Positions 34,407-41,670 of a DNA stretch of 64,000 nt are shown piece after piece. Numbering within the stretch: the first letter of the stretch is position 1; each line of letters opens with the position of its first letter. This DNA comes from Oscillospiraceae bacterium (GTDB taxonomy: Bacteria; Bacillota; Clostridia; Oscillospirales; Acutalibacteraceae). A program made the position numbers and the translations under genes. Location: positions 1-64,000 of the forward strand of contig SVOJ01000005.1 in NCBI GenBank assembly GCA_015066385.1, given 5' to 3'. The notes beneath the pieces were generated by a model, which saw only the letters and a list, made by a program, of their open reading frames with translations, was not told the origin of the DNA and did no database searches.

Positions 34407-34448
34407 TATATCTTGCCACAATAGCACTATATTTTTGCAAATTTGTGA

Positions 34449-34477
34449 TTGCAATTTGTTTAAGTTTCACATATAAT
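34449..34477 (+). promoter_or_regulatory. promoter of the GH13 gene
   Basis: TTGCAA (34449-34454), 17 bases, TATAAT (34472-34477). The block GATTGCAATTTGTTT at the -35 side also occurs in the promoter of the ceramidase-like gene, so both may bind one regulator. Confidence 0.75.
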
Positions 34478-34506
34478 AAAAGAAAACGCAACACAAGGAG
34501 CACGTT

Positions 34507-36258
34507 ATGGCAATTCCCCGCAAATGGTACAACGAAGCTGTTTTTTATCATATTTATCCCCTCGGTCTGACGGGGGCGCCCAAGCAGAACCCCTACGGCG
34601 AAACCGAACACAGGCTCAACACTCTGTTGCCGTGGATTGAGCATCTGAAAAATTTGGGCATCACGGCACTGTACATCGGCCCGTTGTTTGAATCGGTCGG
34701 CCACGGCTATGAAACCACGGACTACAAAAAGGTCGACAGCCGTTTAGGTGACAATGCTGATCTTAAAAATTTTGTTGCCGAATGCCACAATAACGGCATC
34801 CGTGTCATTCTCGACGGTGTGTTCAACCACACGGGACGTGATTTCTTTGCATTCAAAGACATTAAACAGAACCGTGAAAATTCCGTTTACAAAGACTGGT
34901 ACTGCAATGTAAACTTTTGGGGTAACAACGAATACAACGACGGTTTTTCTTACGGAAACTGGGGCGGCTACAATCTGCTTGCAAAGCTCAATCAGAAACA
35001 CCCCGCCGTACGTGACTATCTTTGCGATGTTGTGCGTTTCTGGGTCAGCGAATTCGACATTGACGGCATTCGTCTGGATGCCGCGGATGTGCTTGATTTT
35101 TCATTCATGCAGGCACTGCGCCGCACCGCGGACGAAGTCAAACCCGATTTCTGGCTGATGGGCGAAGTCATCCACGGCGACTACAACCGCTGGGTCAATG
35201 ATAATACCCTGCATTCCGTTACCAACTATCACCTGCACAAGGCACTGTATTCGGGGCACAACGACCACAACTATTTTGAAATCGCCCACACCGTCAAGCG
35301 CCTTTATGACATGACCGCCAACGGCAGTCCGATGCAGCTTTACAACTTCACCGACAACCACGATGTTGAACGCATTTACACGAAACTGACCAACAAAACG
35401 CACTTCCTGCCCACCCATATTCTGCTTTATACCCTGCCCGGTGTGCCGAGCATTTATTACGGTTCGGAATTCGGCATCGAAGGCAGAAAAGAACGCCATT
35501 CCGACGATTCCCTGCGCCCGTGCCTTGCATTGGAAGAATTGCAGAAAGACACGCAAAAGAACACCTTTGCAAAAATCATTTCCCGTTTGGGTGAAATCCG
35601 CAAAGAGACCCCTGCCCTGTCCTACGGCGACTATAAAGAAGTTCTGCTTACAAATCGCCAATATGCCTTTTCTCGCACATACAACGGTGAAACCGTGTTC
35701 GTCTGTGTCAACAATGACGATAACACCGCCACACTGACACTGCGCAATGCAAGCGGTACTTACACGGGACTGCTCAGCGGAACAAAGGTTTCTGCAAACA
35801 ACGGCTTTTTGCAGATGAATCTGCCCGCCAACAGCGGCGAAATTTTTATTTGCACCGACAAGAAAATTGAACCTGCAGTCCTTCCGCAGATTCAACCGAT
35901 TGAAACCAAAAAAGAACCGGTCAGAGTCACCGAACCGCCTGCAAAACCGACACCGACCGCAACCGTGGAACCCGAAGCCCAAAAGCAGGTTGCAACACCG
36001 CCTGCACAGCCTGTGCCGACACCGACCCCGCAACCCGCACCCGCGGCAAAACCGAAAGCAGATGCAAACAACCCCACCCCCGATTTCTGCGACTGCATTC
36101 CGACCGACAAACCATACGAAGAAATGACCGTCGAACAGCTCCAACAGGTCATTTTTGAAAAAATGAAGAAAAACGGTCCCGTGACCGAGCGTATGTACAA
36201 AGACATTGCCGACAACACCTATCACAATTCCCTCGTCACCTGGGCAAAAAGCTTCTGA
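34507..36258 (+). CDS. GH13 alpha-amylase family enzyme with Pro-rich linker and extra C-terminal domain
   Basis: 583 residues. The catalytic barrel spans about residues 10-380 and has all three acids: nucleophile Asp191 in DGIRLDAAD, acid/base Glu220 in WLMGEVIHG and Asp286 in NFTDNHD; the first conserved region is DGVFNHTG. A beta-sandwich follows to about residue 455. Residues about 470-525 are a Pro/Thr/Ala-rich linker, and the last 45 residues form a small helical domain (EEMTVEQLQQVIFEKMKKNG then PVTERMYKDIADN). No signal peptide is present, so it acts in the cytoplasm on alpha-glucans or maltooligosaccharides. The start has AAGGAG upstream. Confidence 0.93.
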   Translation: MAIPRKWYNEAVFYHIYPLGLTGAPKQNPYGETEHRLNTLLPWIEHLKNLGITALYIGPLFESVGHGYETTDYKKVDSRLGDNADLKNFVAECHNNGIRVILDGVFNHTGRDFFAFKDIKQNRENSVYKDWYCNVNFWGNNEYNDGFSYGNWGGYNLLAKLNQKHPAVRDYLCDVVRFWVSEFDIDGIRLDAADVLDFSFMQALRRTADEVKPDFWLMGEVIHGDYNRWVNDNTLHSVTNYHLHKALYSGHNDHNYFEIAHTVKRLYDMTANGSPMQLYNFTDNHDVERIYTKLTNKTHFLPTHILLYTLPGVPSIYYGSEFGIEGRKERHSDDSLRPCLALEELQKDTQKNTFAKIISRLGEIRKETPALSYGDYKEVLLTNRQYAFSRTYNGETVFVCVNNDDNTATLTLRNASGTYTGLLSGTKVSANNGFLQMNLPANSGEIFICTDKKIEPAVLPQIQPIETKKEPVRVTEPPAKPTPTATVEPEAQKQVATPPAQPVPTPTPQPAPAAKPKADANNPTPDFCDCIPTDKPYEEMTVEQLQQVIFEKMKKNGPVTERMYKDIADNTYHNSLVTWAKSF

Positions 36259-36263
36259 CAACA

Positions 36264-36298
36264 TCTTCCCCCTCTTTTTTTGAGGGGGATTGTTTTTC
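36264..36298 (+). terminator. terminator of the GH13 gene
   Basis: TCCCCCTC pairs with GAGGGGGA around a T-loop and is followed by TTGTTTTT. Confidence 0.8.
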
Positions 36299-36313
36299 TG
36301 TATAAAAACTACA

Positions 36314-36414
36314 TTTTAGGGAATAATTTGATTGCAATCAAATAAAAAAGTTCCCCAAAATATTGACTTTTAGGGAACAATTCAATATAATATGACCATG
36401 ATAAGTTCCCTAAA
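36314..36414 (+). promoter_or_regulatory. fic promoter with four TTTTAGGGAAC/GTTCCCTAAA half-sites
   Basis: The promoter is TTGACT (36363-36368), 17 bases, TATAAT (36386-36391). Half-sites TTTTAGGGAA (36314-36323), GTTCCCCAAAA (36350-36360), TTTTAGGGAAC (36368-36378) and GTTCCCTAAA (36405-36414) form two inverted pairs. The third lies between -35 and -10, the fourth abuts the ribosome binding site. This looks like autoregulation by a DNA-binding protein, and also allows an mRNA hairpin that would hide the ribosome binding site. Confidence 0.7.
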
Positions 36415-36425
36415 GGAGTTTTTAC

Positions 36426-37370
36426 ATGAACAATTATCCGCAAATCCAAGAACTTTTGCAGCAAAGGGCAGATTTGCTTGCCCGTCTGCATCTGTTGCCT
36501 TATGACGGCACACCGGAAATCAAGGAAAACCAAAGCGGAAAATATCTGTATATCCGCAAACGGGTCGGCAGTCGATTGACCTCAACCTATGTTGATGTTT
36601 ATTCGGAAGAATTATATCAGCTTCTGCTTCGCAACAACCGTGAAGCCCGGGAATTCAAAAAACAGATACGAAAAATTGAAAAACAACTTGCAGAACTCGG
36701 ATTTGCAGATAGCGACCTTTCAGACGATGTGATGCTAAACCTCGATTTTGCAAGAGCCAACATGAAACTTTCCATATATGAGCAGGCGGTTCTGGAAGGG
36801 GTTGCGACCACTTTTCCGCAAACAGAAGATATTATTGAAAACGGTACGGTCAACGGGGTCACCGCCTACGATGTGCAGAAAATTCTGAATCTGAAACACG
36901 CATGGGAATTTATTCTTGACAAAGATGTTTTGCAAGTGCCGAGTGATTATTCCGTATTGTGTCACATCGCAAAACTTGTGAATGAAGGTTTTTTTGCCAA
37001 CGGCGGCAGAATCAGAGGTGTTCCCGTAAGTATCGGCGGAACAACATACAAGCCTCCCATCCCCGACGAAACAAATGTTATGGAAGACTTAAAAAATATC
37101 GCCTTGCATGAGGCAGACAAACTTGATATTGCAATCGAGCTTTGTCTTTATTGCATGAAAAAACAGATTTTCAATGACGGCAACAAAAGAGCCGCCGTTA
37201 TTTTTGCAAACCATTATCTGATTGCAAATGCAGGCGGCCTTCTTGTGATTCCCGAAGTAAATGTTCCCGAATTCAAGAAACTGTTGGTGCAATACTATGA
37301 AGACAAAGACAACGGTGAACTCAAAGAGTTTCTGAAAAGAAACTGCCATAAGGCGTATGTTGCACCCTGA
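36426..37370 (+). CDS. Fic-fold protein with catalytic His replaced by Gln
   Basis: 314 residues. The C-terminal Fic domain has the signature QIFNDGNKRAAV at residues 247-258, in which the invariant catalytic His of HxFx(D/E)GN(G/K)R is Gln247; the anion-binding DGNKR is intact. A possible inhibitory motif VLEGVATT (122-129, Glu124) precedes the fold. The N-terminal 100 residues are helical with a coiled-coil-like stretch EFKKQIRKIEKQLAEL. Without His, normal AMPylation is unlikely; a regulatory or different nucleotidyl role is possible. The gene sits between a GH13 terminator and the first 50-bp repeat of the ATPase cassette. The start has AAAGGAG upstream. Confidence 0.88.
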   Translation: MNNYPQIQELLQQRADLLARLHLLPYDGTPEIKENQSGKYLYIRKRVGSRLTSTYVDVYSEELYQLLLRNNREAREFKKQIRKIEKQLAELGFADSDLSDDVMLNLDFARANMKLSIYEQAVLEGVATTFPQTEDIIENGTVNGVTAYDVQKILNLKHAWEFILDKDVLQVPSDYSVLCHIAKLVNEGFFANGGRIRGVPVSIGGTTYKPPIPDETNVMEDLKNIALHEADKLDIAIELCLYCMKKQIFNDGNKRAAVIFANHYLIANAGGLLVIPEVNVPEFKKLLVQYYEDKDNGELKEFLKRNCHKAYVAP

Positions 37371-37387
37371 GTTTTTAACCAAAAACG

Positions 37388-37437
37388 GCAGTTATGGGGG
37401 TGTAATTTTACATTTTTGCAAATTTCACCCCCATAAC
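37388..37437 (+). repeat. 50-bp hairpin repeat, copy 1 (upstream of DUF4143 ATPase)
   Basis: It contains GTTATGGGGGTG and CACCCCCATAAC, perfect 12-base arms around a 23-base AT-rich loop. The whole 50 bases recur without a mismatch at 38742-38791. It lies 17 bases after the fic stop and just before the ATPase promoter. Confidence 0.9.
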
Positions 37438-37438
37438 T

Positions 37439-37467
37439 TGATTTTTTTAAGGTTTAGTGGTATACTG
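37439..37467 (+). promoter_or_regulatory. promoter of the second DUF4143-type ATPase gene
   Basis: TTGATT (37439-37444), 17 bases, TATACT near 37461-37466 with extended GTGGTATACT. The -35 block TTGATTTTTTTAA and the -10 block are shared with the promoter at 23290-23317. Confidence 0.7.
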
Positions 37468-37499
37468 TTGTTATAAGTTTTCATAAAGGATGTAAGCCC

Positions 37500-38729
37500 A
37501 TGACAAACAAAATCTACACCAGAAAATATTATATTGAAAAAATCAAAGGTTTTTATCACAGTGATCTGATCAAAGTCATTACAGGCATTCGCCGTTGCGG
37601 AAAATCTTTTTTTCTGTTATCCGTCATGGAAGAATTAAAAAAAGAAGGAATCAGAGAAAAGGATATCATTTATCTCAATCTTGACAAAAAAGGGTATACA
37701 AACATCAAAACACCGCAGGCATTGGAAGCCGCCATTGAAGCACAAATCACCGATGATGATTTCAAATATTTGTTTGTGGATGAAATTCAAAATGTTGCAG
37801 GCTTTGAAGAAGTAATCAATGCTTTTCGGGAAGAAGGAAATTTTTCCGTATTTATCACCGGCTCCAATTCTTATCTTTTGAGCGGTGAGTTGATGACGAA
37901 ACTGACCGGACGATATATTGAAATTGAGATGTTTCCGTTAAATTTCCGAGAGTATCTGGAAATGAAAGAGTTTTTCGGAAAACAAAAAAAGGCAAGTCTG
38001 CAAGAGGAATTTTCTGACTATATCCGTTTCGGCGGTTTTCCGAAAACAGTGGAATTTGACGATACACAGGACAAAGACACTTATATATCGAATGTTATTT
38101 CACAGATTCTGGACAAGGATGTGCTGAAACATAAAAAAATCAAAAACAGAGCCGTTTTTGATCGTGTTATGACCTATATCATCAATAATTTTGCAGCACC
38201 GACCAGTCTTTCCAACATTACCGCTTATTTCAGAGAACAAGAAAATCTGCCGATTAAAACAGAAACACTCAATCATTATATTCAAATTCTTGAAAATGCA
38301 AAAATCATTTACAAATGTCCTCGTTTTGATGTCAAATCAAAAAAGGCATTAAAAGGGGAAGAAAAATATTACCTGGCAGATGTCGGTATTTATTTTTCAA
38401 GAAATGTTGATGTGCGGATCAACTATGGTCCCGTGCTTGAAAATATTTTGTACACCTATCTGCGCAGCAAAAACTACAAAATCAGCGTCGGCAGAATCGG
38501 GGATCTGGAATGCGACTTTATTACACGCGTAAACGACGAGTACAGATATATTCAAGTGGCAATGACCATTATGGATCCGAAAACAGAAGAAAGAGAATAT
38601 AAGCCGTTTTCAAAAATCCGTGATAATTATCCGAAATATTTGCTCACCCTTGATCCTCTGCTGCAAAAACGAGAAGGAGTCATTCATAAAAACATGATTG
38701 CTTTTATTGCTGATGATGAAGTGATTTAA
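37500..38729 (+). CDS. AAA_14/DUF4143-type ATPase with degenerate nuclease-like motif
   Basis: 409 residues. The AAA domain has Walker A GIRRCGKS (29-36) and Walker B YLFVDEIQN (90-98), followed by VFITGSNSYLLSGELMTKLT, the sensor block typical of this family. The middle is a winged helix. In the C-terminal DUF4143 region the acidic residue is kept (Asp339 in LECDFI), but the Glu-x-Lys is replaced by Gln352-Val-Ala354 (YIQVAMTI), so nuclease activity is unlikely. Base composition is more AT-rich than in most neighbours, consistent with transfer. Exact 50-bp hairpin repeats flank it. Start 37500 follows AAAGGATG. Confidence 0.9.
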   Translation: MTNKIYTRKYYIEKIKGFYHSDLIKVITGIRRCGKSFFLLSVMEELKKEGIREKDIIYLNLDKKGYTNIKTPQALEAAIEAQITDDDFKYLFVDEIQNVAGFEEVINAFREEGNFSVFITGSNSYLLSGELMTKLTGRYIEIEMFPLNFREYLEMKEFFGKQKKASLQEEFSDYIRFGGFPKTVEFDDTQDKDTYISNVISQILDKDVLKHKKIKNRAVFDRVMTYIINNFAAPTSLSNITAYFREQENLPIKTETLNHYIQILENAKIIYKCPRFDVKSKKALKGEEKYYLADVGIYFSRNVDVRINYGPVLENILYTYLRSKNYKISVGRIGDLECDFITRVNDEYRYIQVAMTIMDPKTEEREYKPFSKIRDNYPKYLLTLDPLLQKREGVIHKNMIAFIADDEVI

Positions 38730-38741
38730 AAAAGATAAACA

Positions 38742-38791
38742 GCAGTTATGGGGGTGTAATTTTACATTTTTGCAAATTTCACCCCCATAAC
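38742..38791 (+). repeat. 50-bp hairpin repeat, copy 2 (downstream of DUF4143 ATPase)
   Basis: Identical over 50 bases to 37388-37437. It begins 12 bases after the stop codon of the ATPase gene, so the gene lies between direct copies. Confidence 0.9.
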
Positions 38792-38795
38792 GCCA

Positions 38796-38842
38796 TAAAA
38801 CAGCACATACAGATTTTGTATCTGTGTGTGCTGTTTTAATTA
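38796..38842. terminator. terminator hairpin downstream of the ATPase cassette
   Basis: AAAACAGCACATACAGAT pairs with TCTGTGTGTGCTGTTTT around a small loop, then TAATT. It may end transcription from both directions. Confidence 0.7.
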
Positions 38843-38850
38843 TATCATTC

Positions 38851-38884
38851 TTCAAATTCACTTCTGTGGCTTTCGCAAAAGTCA
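38851..38884. repeat. 34-bp direct repeat, copy 1 (remnant of an ATPase gene 3' end)
   Basis: TTCAAATTCACTTCTGTGGC and the 14 following bases recur with one mismatch at 39807-39840. Read on the minus strand it still encodes CESHRSEFEE and a stop, a decayed copy of the last residues (FESHRSEFEIE) of the ATPase encoded at 39798-40664. Confidence 0.8.
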
Positions 38885-38944
38885 CAAGGTCAAAAATAAA
38901 ACTTGCGTTGTAATCATTTCAAATTTGCAATCAACACTATGCAA

Positions 38945-39721
38945 TTATCTGCGACCGGTAAAGAAGAACTGAACAGAATCATATTCCTCGTAGCAATCCA
39001 TTTCTTTTGTTATTGTTTTGCCCGGTTTAATTTCACTATCATCGTCTGTAAAATAATTACTTGTACAACCAACAACATTATCTCCCATAAAAAATAACGC
39101 ATATACTTCAACAAATTCTGCTGCATATTCACCATTATTTGTTACAGACAATATTTCCTTATCCTTTGCAGCAACACTTTCATAGGATAAATCAGAAACT
39201 ACACACTTGTAATAATCTTCTTCTGCCACAGAAATTTCATATTCCACATAGGAATATTCTTCATCAAGATAAAAGCTGATAAGTGTACTTGTTCCTTTTT
39301 CAAAAGCATATTCGCTCATATCCTTTGCACCAATCAGCTCATTTGCTGCATTATAAAACTTTGCACTGACGGATATTTCAAGATTAAATTCAGAATTATT
39401 GTCTACCGCCATAAAATACGCGGTGGAATACTTGCCAAAGAATTTATGTTCAGTCACTTTCAATTGCGAAAGCACAATTTCTTCATCAAATTTTCCCGCA
39501 AATTGAGTTTCATCATCAGCAATCGTCTGGTCATCAGCAATTGCATCCGTACTTACCTCACCATTTTTCTGCAATTCTTCTAACTGTTTTTTTAAAGCAT
39601 CTCGTTCCGATACTACTTGTTCATATTCTTCTTGTGACACAGTACCACTCACAGGTGTGCTACAACCTATAAACGAAATAATACACAATAAAACAAGAAT
39701 GCCGGCAAAAATTTTTTTCAT
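38945..39721 (-). CDS. lipoprotein with coiled-coil N-terminus, function unknown
   Basis: 258 residues from ATG 39721 (GAGGTG upstream; a GTG at 39730 lies on the site). The signal peptide MKKIFAGILVLLCIISFIGC ends in a lipobox with the lipidated Cys at position 20. Residues about 30-55 are a short coiled coil (EEYEQVVSERDALKKQLEEL), then an acidic linker, then a beta-rich domain (residues 80-250) resembling the FxLYD/DUF-type immunoglobulin-like domains of cell-surface lipoproteins. The gene is AT-rich and lies between two 34-bp direct repeats, suggesting recent insertion next to the AAA ATPase gene. Confidence 0.82.
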   Translation of the reverse strand: MKKIFAGILVLLCIISFIGCSTPVSGTVSQEEYEQVVSERDALKKQLEELQKNGEVSTDAIADDQTIADDETQFAGKFDEEIVLSQLKVTEHKFFGKYSTAYFMAVDNNSEFNLEISVSAKFYNAANELIGAKDMSEYAFEKGTSTLISFYLDEEYSYVEYEISVAEEDYYKCVVSDLSYESVAAKDKEILSVTNNGEYAAEFVEVYALFFMGDNVVGCTSNYFTDDDSEIKPGKTITKEMDCYEEYDSVQFFFTGRR

Positions 39722-39797
39722 CAAAAACACCTCAATTACATTATTTTTTATTTATTTTACATCTAAAACAACAAAAAGTCAAGCAATTAAAAACTTT

Positions 39798-40664
39798 TCA
39801 TTCTATTTCAAATTCACTTCTGTGGCTTTCGAAAAAGTCAAAATAGCGGCGGACATTTTCAAGGTCCGTCCATTTTTTTGTCTGTACGGGATTGCTGTCG
39901 AGGTCATAAATGCGTGCATCTTTCATGCTCAACAGCACGGGCGAGTGCGTTGCCATGATGATCTGACAACCGAAATGCCGTGCCGAATCCGAAAGAAAGG
40001 TGCAAAGCTCTTGCTGAAAGGCGATCGAAAGGCTGTTTTCAGGCTCATCGAGCAGATACACCGCGTTTTCGGTGATGTTGTCCACAAAATACTTCATGGC
40101 ATTTTCACCGTTGGAAAACATATCCGTATTGCGCCGCAATCGCTCACGCACATAGCGGGACTGTGTCTGCGTTTTGGCGGCGCGATTCTCTTTCCATTCC
40201 TCGTAATCCGCCATACTGCGAAGCTGATTGTCGCTGTATTTGCGTTCCACATATTCATTGAGCAGGGCTTCACGGCGCAGGTCAATGCCGTCGTTGACAT
40301 AACGGATATCCAGAATATATTCAAACACATCGTCGCTGGTCATAATGCGGCTGTGGCGCGGAATGCTTTTTGCTTTCAGTGCACACATTTCCGCAAAATC
40401 CCCGAAAAACGCACTGCCGTTAAAGGGTGAATTGCGCCCGACACCTGCTTTTTCGGCAATCACATTCAGAAGCGTTGTCTTGCCCGAACCGTTGCCGCCG
40501 TACAGAACAGTGATCGGCGCAAAATCCACTCTGTCAAGCCCCTTGTCGGGGAACAGTTTGAACGGATAAATACCGTTATAGCAATTTCGTTTCTGACCGA
40601 GGATGAAGCGGAATTCCTGATCATCGGTCGGCAGTTTTATACTTTCAAGATAGGTTTTATACAT
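39798..40664 (-). CDS. AAA family (AAA_21/RecF-like) ATPase
   Basis: 288 residues. Walker A YGGNGSGKTTLLN is near residues 55-67, Walker B YLLDEPENSLS near 207, and a signature-like stretch and the switch His in MATHSPVLLSM follow. These ABC-type ATPases without a transporter part resemble the predicted ATP-binding proteins of abortive systems and DNA repair (RecF/OLD-like cores). No partner nuclease (TOPRIM) is attached. It is encoded eight bases inside the end of the nitroreductase gene, so the two are co-expressed. Its last codons (FESHRSEFEIE) are duplicated at 38851-38884. Confidence 0.85.
   Translation of the reverse strand: MYKTYLESIKLPTDDQEFRFILGQKRNCYNGIYPFKLFPDKGLDRVDFAPITVLYGGNGSGKTTLLNVIAEKAGVGRNSPFNGSAFFGDFAEMCALKAKSIPRHSRIMTSDDVFEYILDIRYVNDGIDLRREALLNEYVERKYSDNQLRSMADYEEWKENRAAKTQTQSRYVRERLRRNTDMFSNGENAMKYFVDNITENAVYLLDEPENSLSIAFQQELCTFLSDSARHFGCQIIMATHSPVLLSMKDARIYDLDSNPVQTKKWTDLENVRRYFDFFESHRSEFEIE
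39807..39840. repeat. 34-bp direct repeat, copy 2 (3' end of the AAA ATPase gene)
   Basis: This copy lies within the last codons of the ATPase gene. With copy 1 at 38851-38884 it brackets the lipoprotein gene; 33 of 34 bases agree. Confidence 0.85.
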
Positions 40665-41481
40665 CTTCGCATACCCACGATGCTACGTATTTCATGTCCG
40701 CAGTCAGCGGATAAGCCGATACATCCGCTTTGGTAAGCGTTCCCTGCAAACCGAGTTCGTTTGCCGTCAGCATAAAATGATTGATGCCGATACCGACATC
40801 CAGTACCTGCATGAACTGCATGCTACCTTTTTTGAAAAAGTGAAATGCCTTGCCGTCATAAATCACACGCCATGGCTGTTTGTTGCCTGCCGAGGGTGCA
40901 AGTCGCAGATTTTCAAGACATTTTTCATACTTACCGATGGTATGAAGATCAAGCGGTGTTCTGAATCCGTCCGAGAAAAACAGCTTTTCGCTTGCCACGC
41001 GGTTATTGGCATTGATAGCAGTGCGGAACACCTTTTCCTTGATGCGCTGTTTGGCGGGATAACCGACAGGTGACAGAATGGGAAAACTCCAGCCGTCGGG
41101 AATATCAAGTTTTTCGGCAAACGCACTTTTGTTGAATGTGCCGCCGAGCCAGCAAGTGCCAAGCCCGAGGCTTGTCATGTAAAGTACAAGCTGTTCAAAC
41201 ATAAAGCCTACCGATTCCGCAGCACCGTCCTTGTCTTCCACCGTCACGCCGAGGAAAAGATTTGCCCCTTTGATAAAGCCGTAGGTGCCGAGTTTTTCGC
41301 CGTTTTCTGCGGTCTGCTTTTCGATCCACTGAAAACGAACTTGCGCCCCGAACGGATTTTCTATTGTTCGCGCGTATGCAAGAATTTTGTCCTTTGTTTC
41401 CTGCGAAACGGGCGTGTCGGCATAAGTGCGAACACTTGTTCTTTCTCTGACAGATTTGTTGATATCAAAACCGATTTCCAT
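40657..41481 (-). CDS. nitroreductase family protein
   Basis: 274 residues from ATG 41481, behind CGGGAGG. The nitroreductase fold is indicated by SVRERTSVRTYADTPVSQET (phosphate-binding Arg residues of the FMN site), VLYMTSLGLGTCWLGGTFNK and LAPSAGNKQPWRVIYDGKAF. It resembles the two-domain 'putative TM nitroreductase' group, in which the FMN-binding halves are arranged differently from NfsA/NfsB. It probably reduces an unknown flavin-accessible substrate with NAD(P)H. The end of the gene overlaps the AAA ATPase start by eight bases. A promoter lies at 41511-41540. Confidence 0.85.
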   Translation of the reverse strand: MEIGFDINKSVRERTSVRTYADTPVSQETKDKILAYARTIENPFGAQVRFQWIEKQTAENGEKLGTYGFIKGANLFLGVTVEDKDGAAESVGFMFEQLVLYMTSLGLGTCWLGGTFNKSAFAEKLDIPDGWSFPILSPVGYPAKQRIKEKVFRTAINANNRVASEKLFFSDGFRTPLDLHTIGKYEKCLENLRLAPSAGNKQPWRVIYDGKAFHFFKKGSMQFMQVLDVGIGINHFMLTANELGLQGTLTKADVSAYPLTADMKYVASWVCEDV

Positions 41482-41510
41482 CTTATTATCCTCCCGTGTT
41501 TCATATAAAA

Positions 41511-41540
41511 ATTGTATCATGTTGCAAAAGGGTTTGTCAA
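41511..41540 (-). promoter_or_regulatory. promoter of the nitroreductase/AAA ATPase operon
   Basis: Minus strand TTGACA (41540-41535), 18 bases, TACAAT (41516-41511), 30 bases before the start codon. It is divergent from the metallophosphoesterase gene. Confidence 0.75.
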
Positions 41541-41670
41541 TAAAATTTCACAAAACAGTGTACAGAGATTGGGACAGAATTTTGTAAATTTTCTCATTTT
41601 CCTCTTGCGCACAACTGTTAAGAGTGGTATGCTGTATAATAGTGTATTATGCGTGAGAGGAGAAATGTTT

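Noticed and set aside
36426..37370. Fic/ATPase as a toxin-antitoxin pair
   Set aside because: The Fic catalytic His is missing, the genes are 129 bases apart with separate promoters, and the ATPase has its own flanking repeats.
37388..38791. CRISPR array or retron around the 50-bp repeats
   Set aside because: Only two copies separated by a full gene, no spacers, no cas or reverse transcriptase gene in the window.
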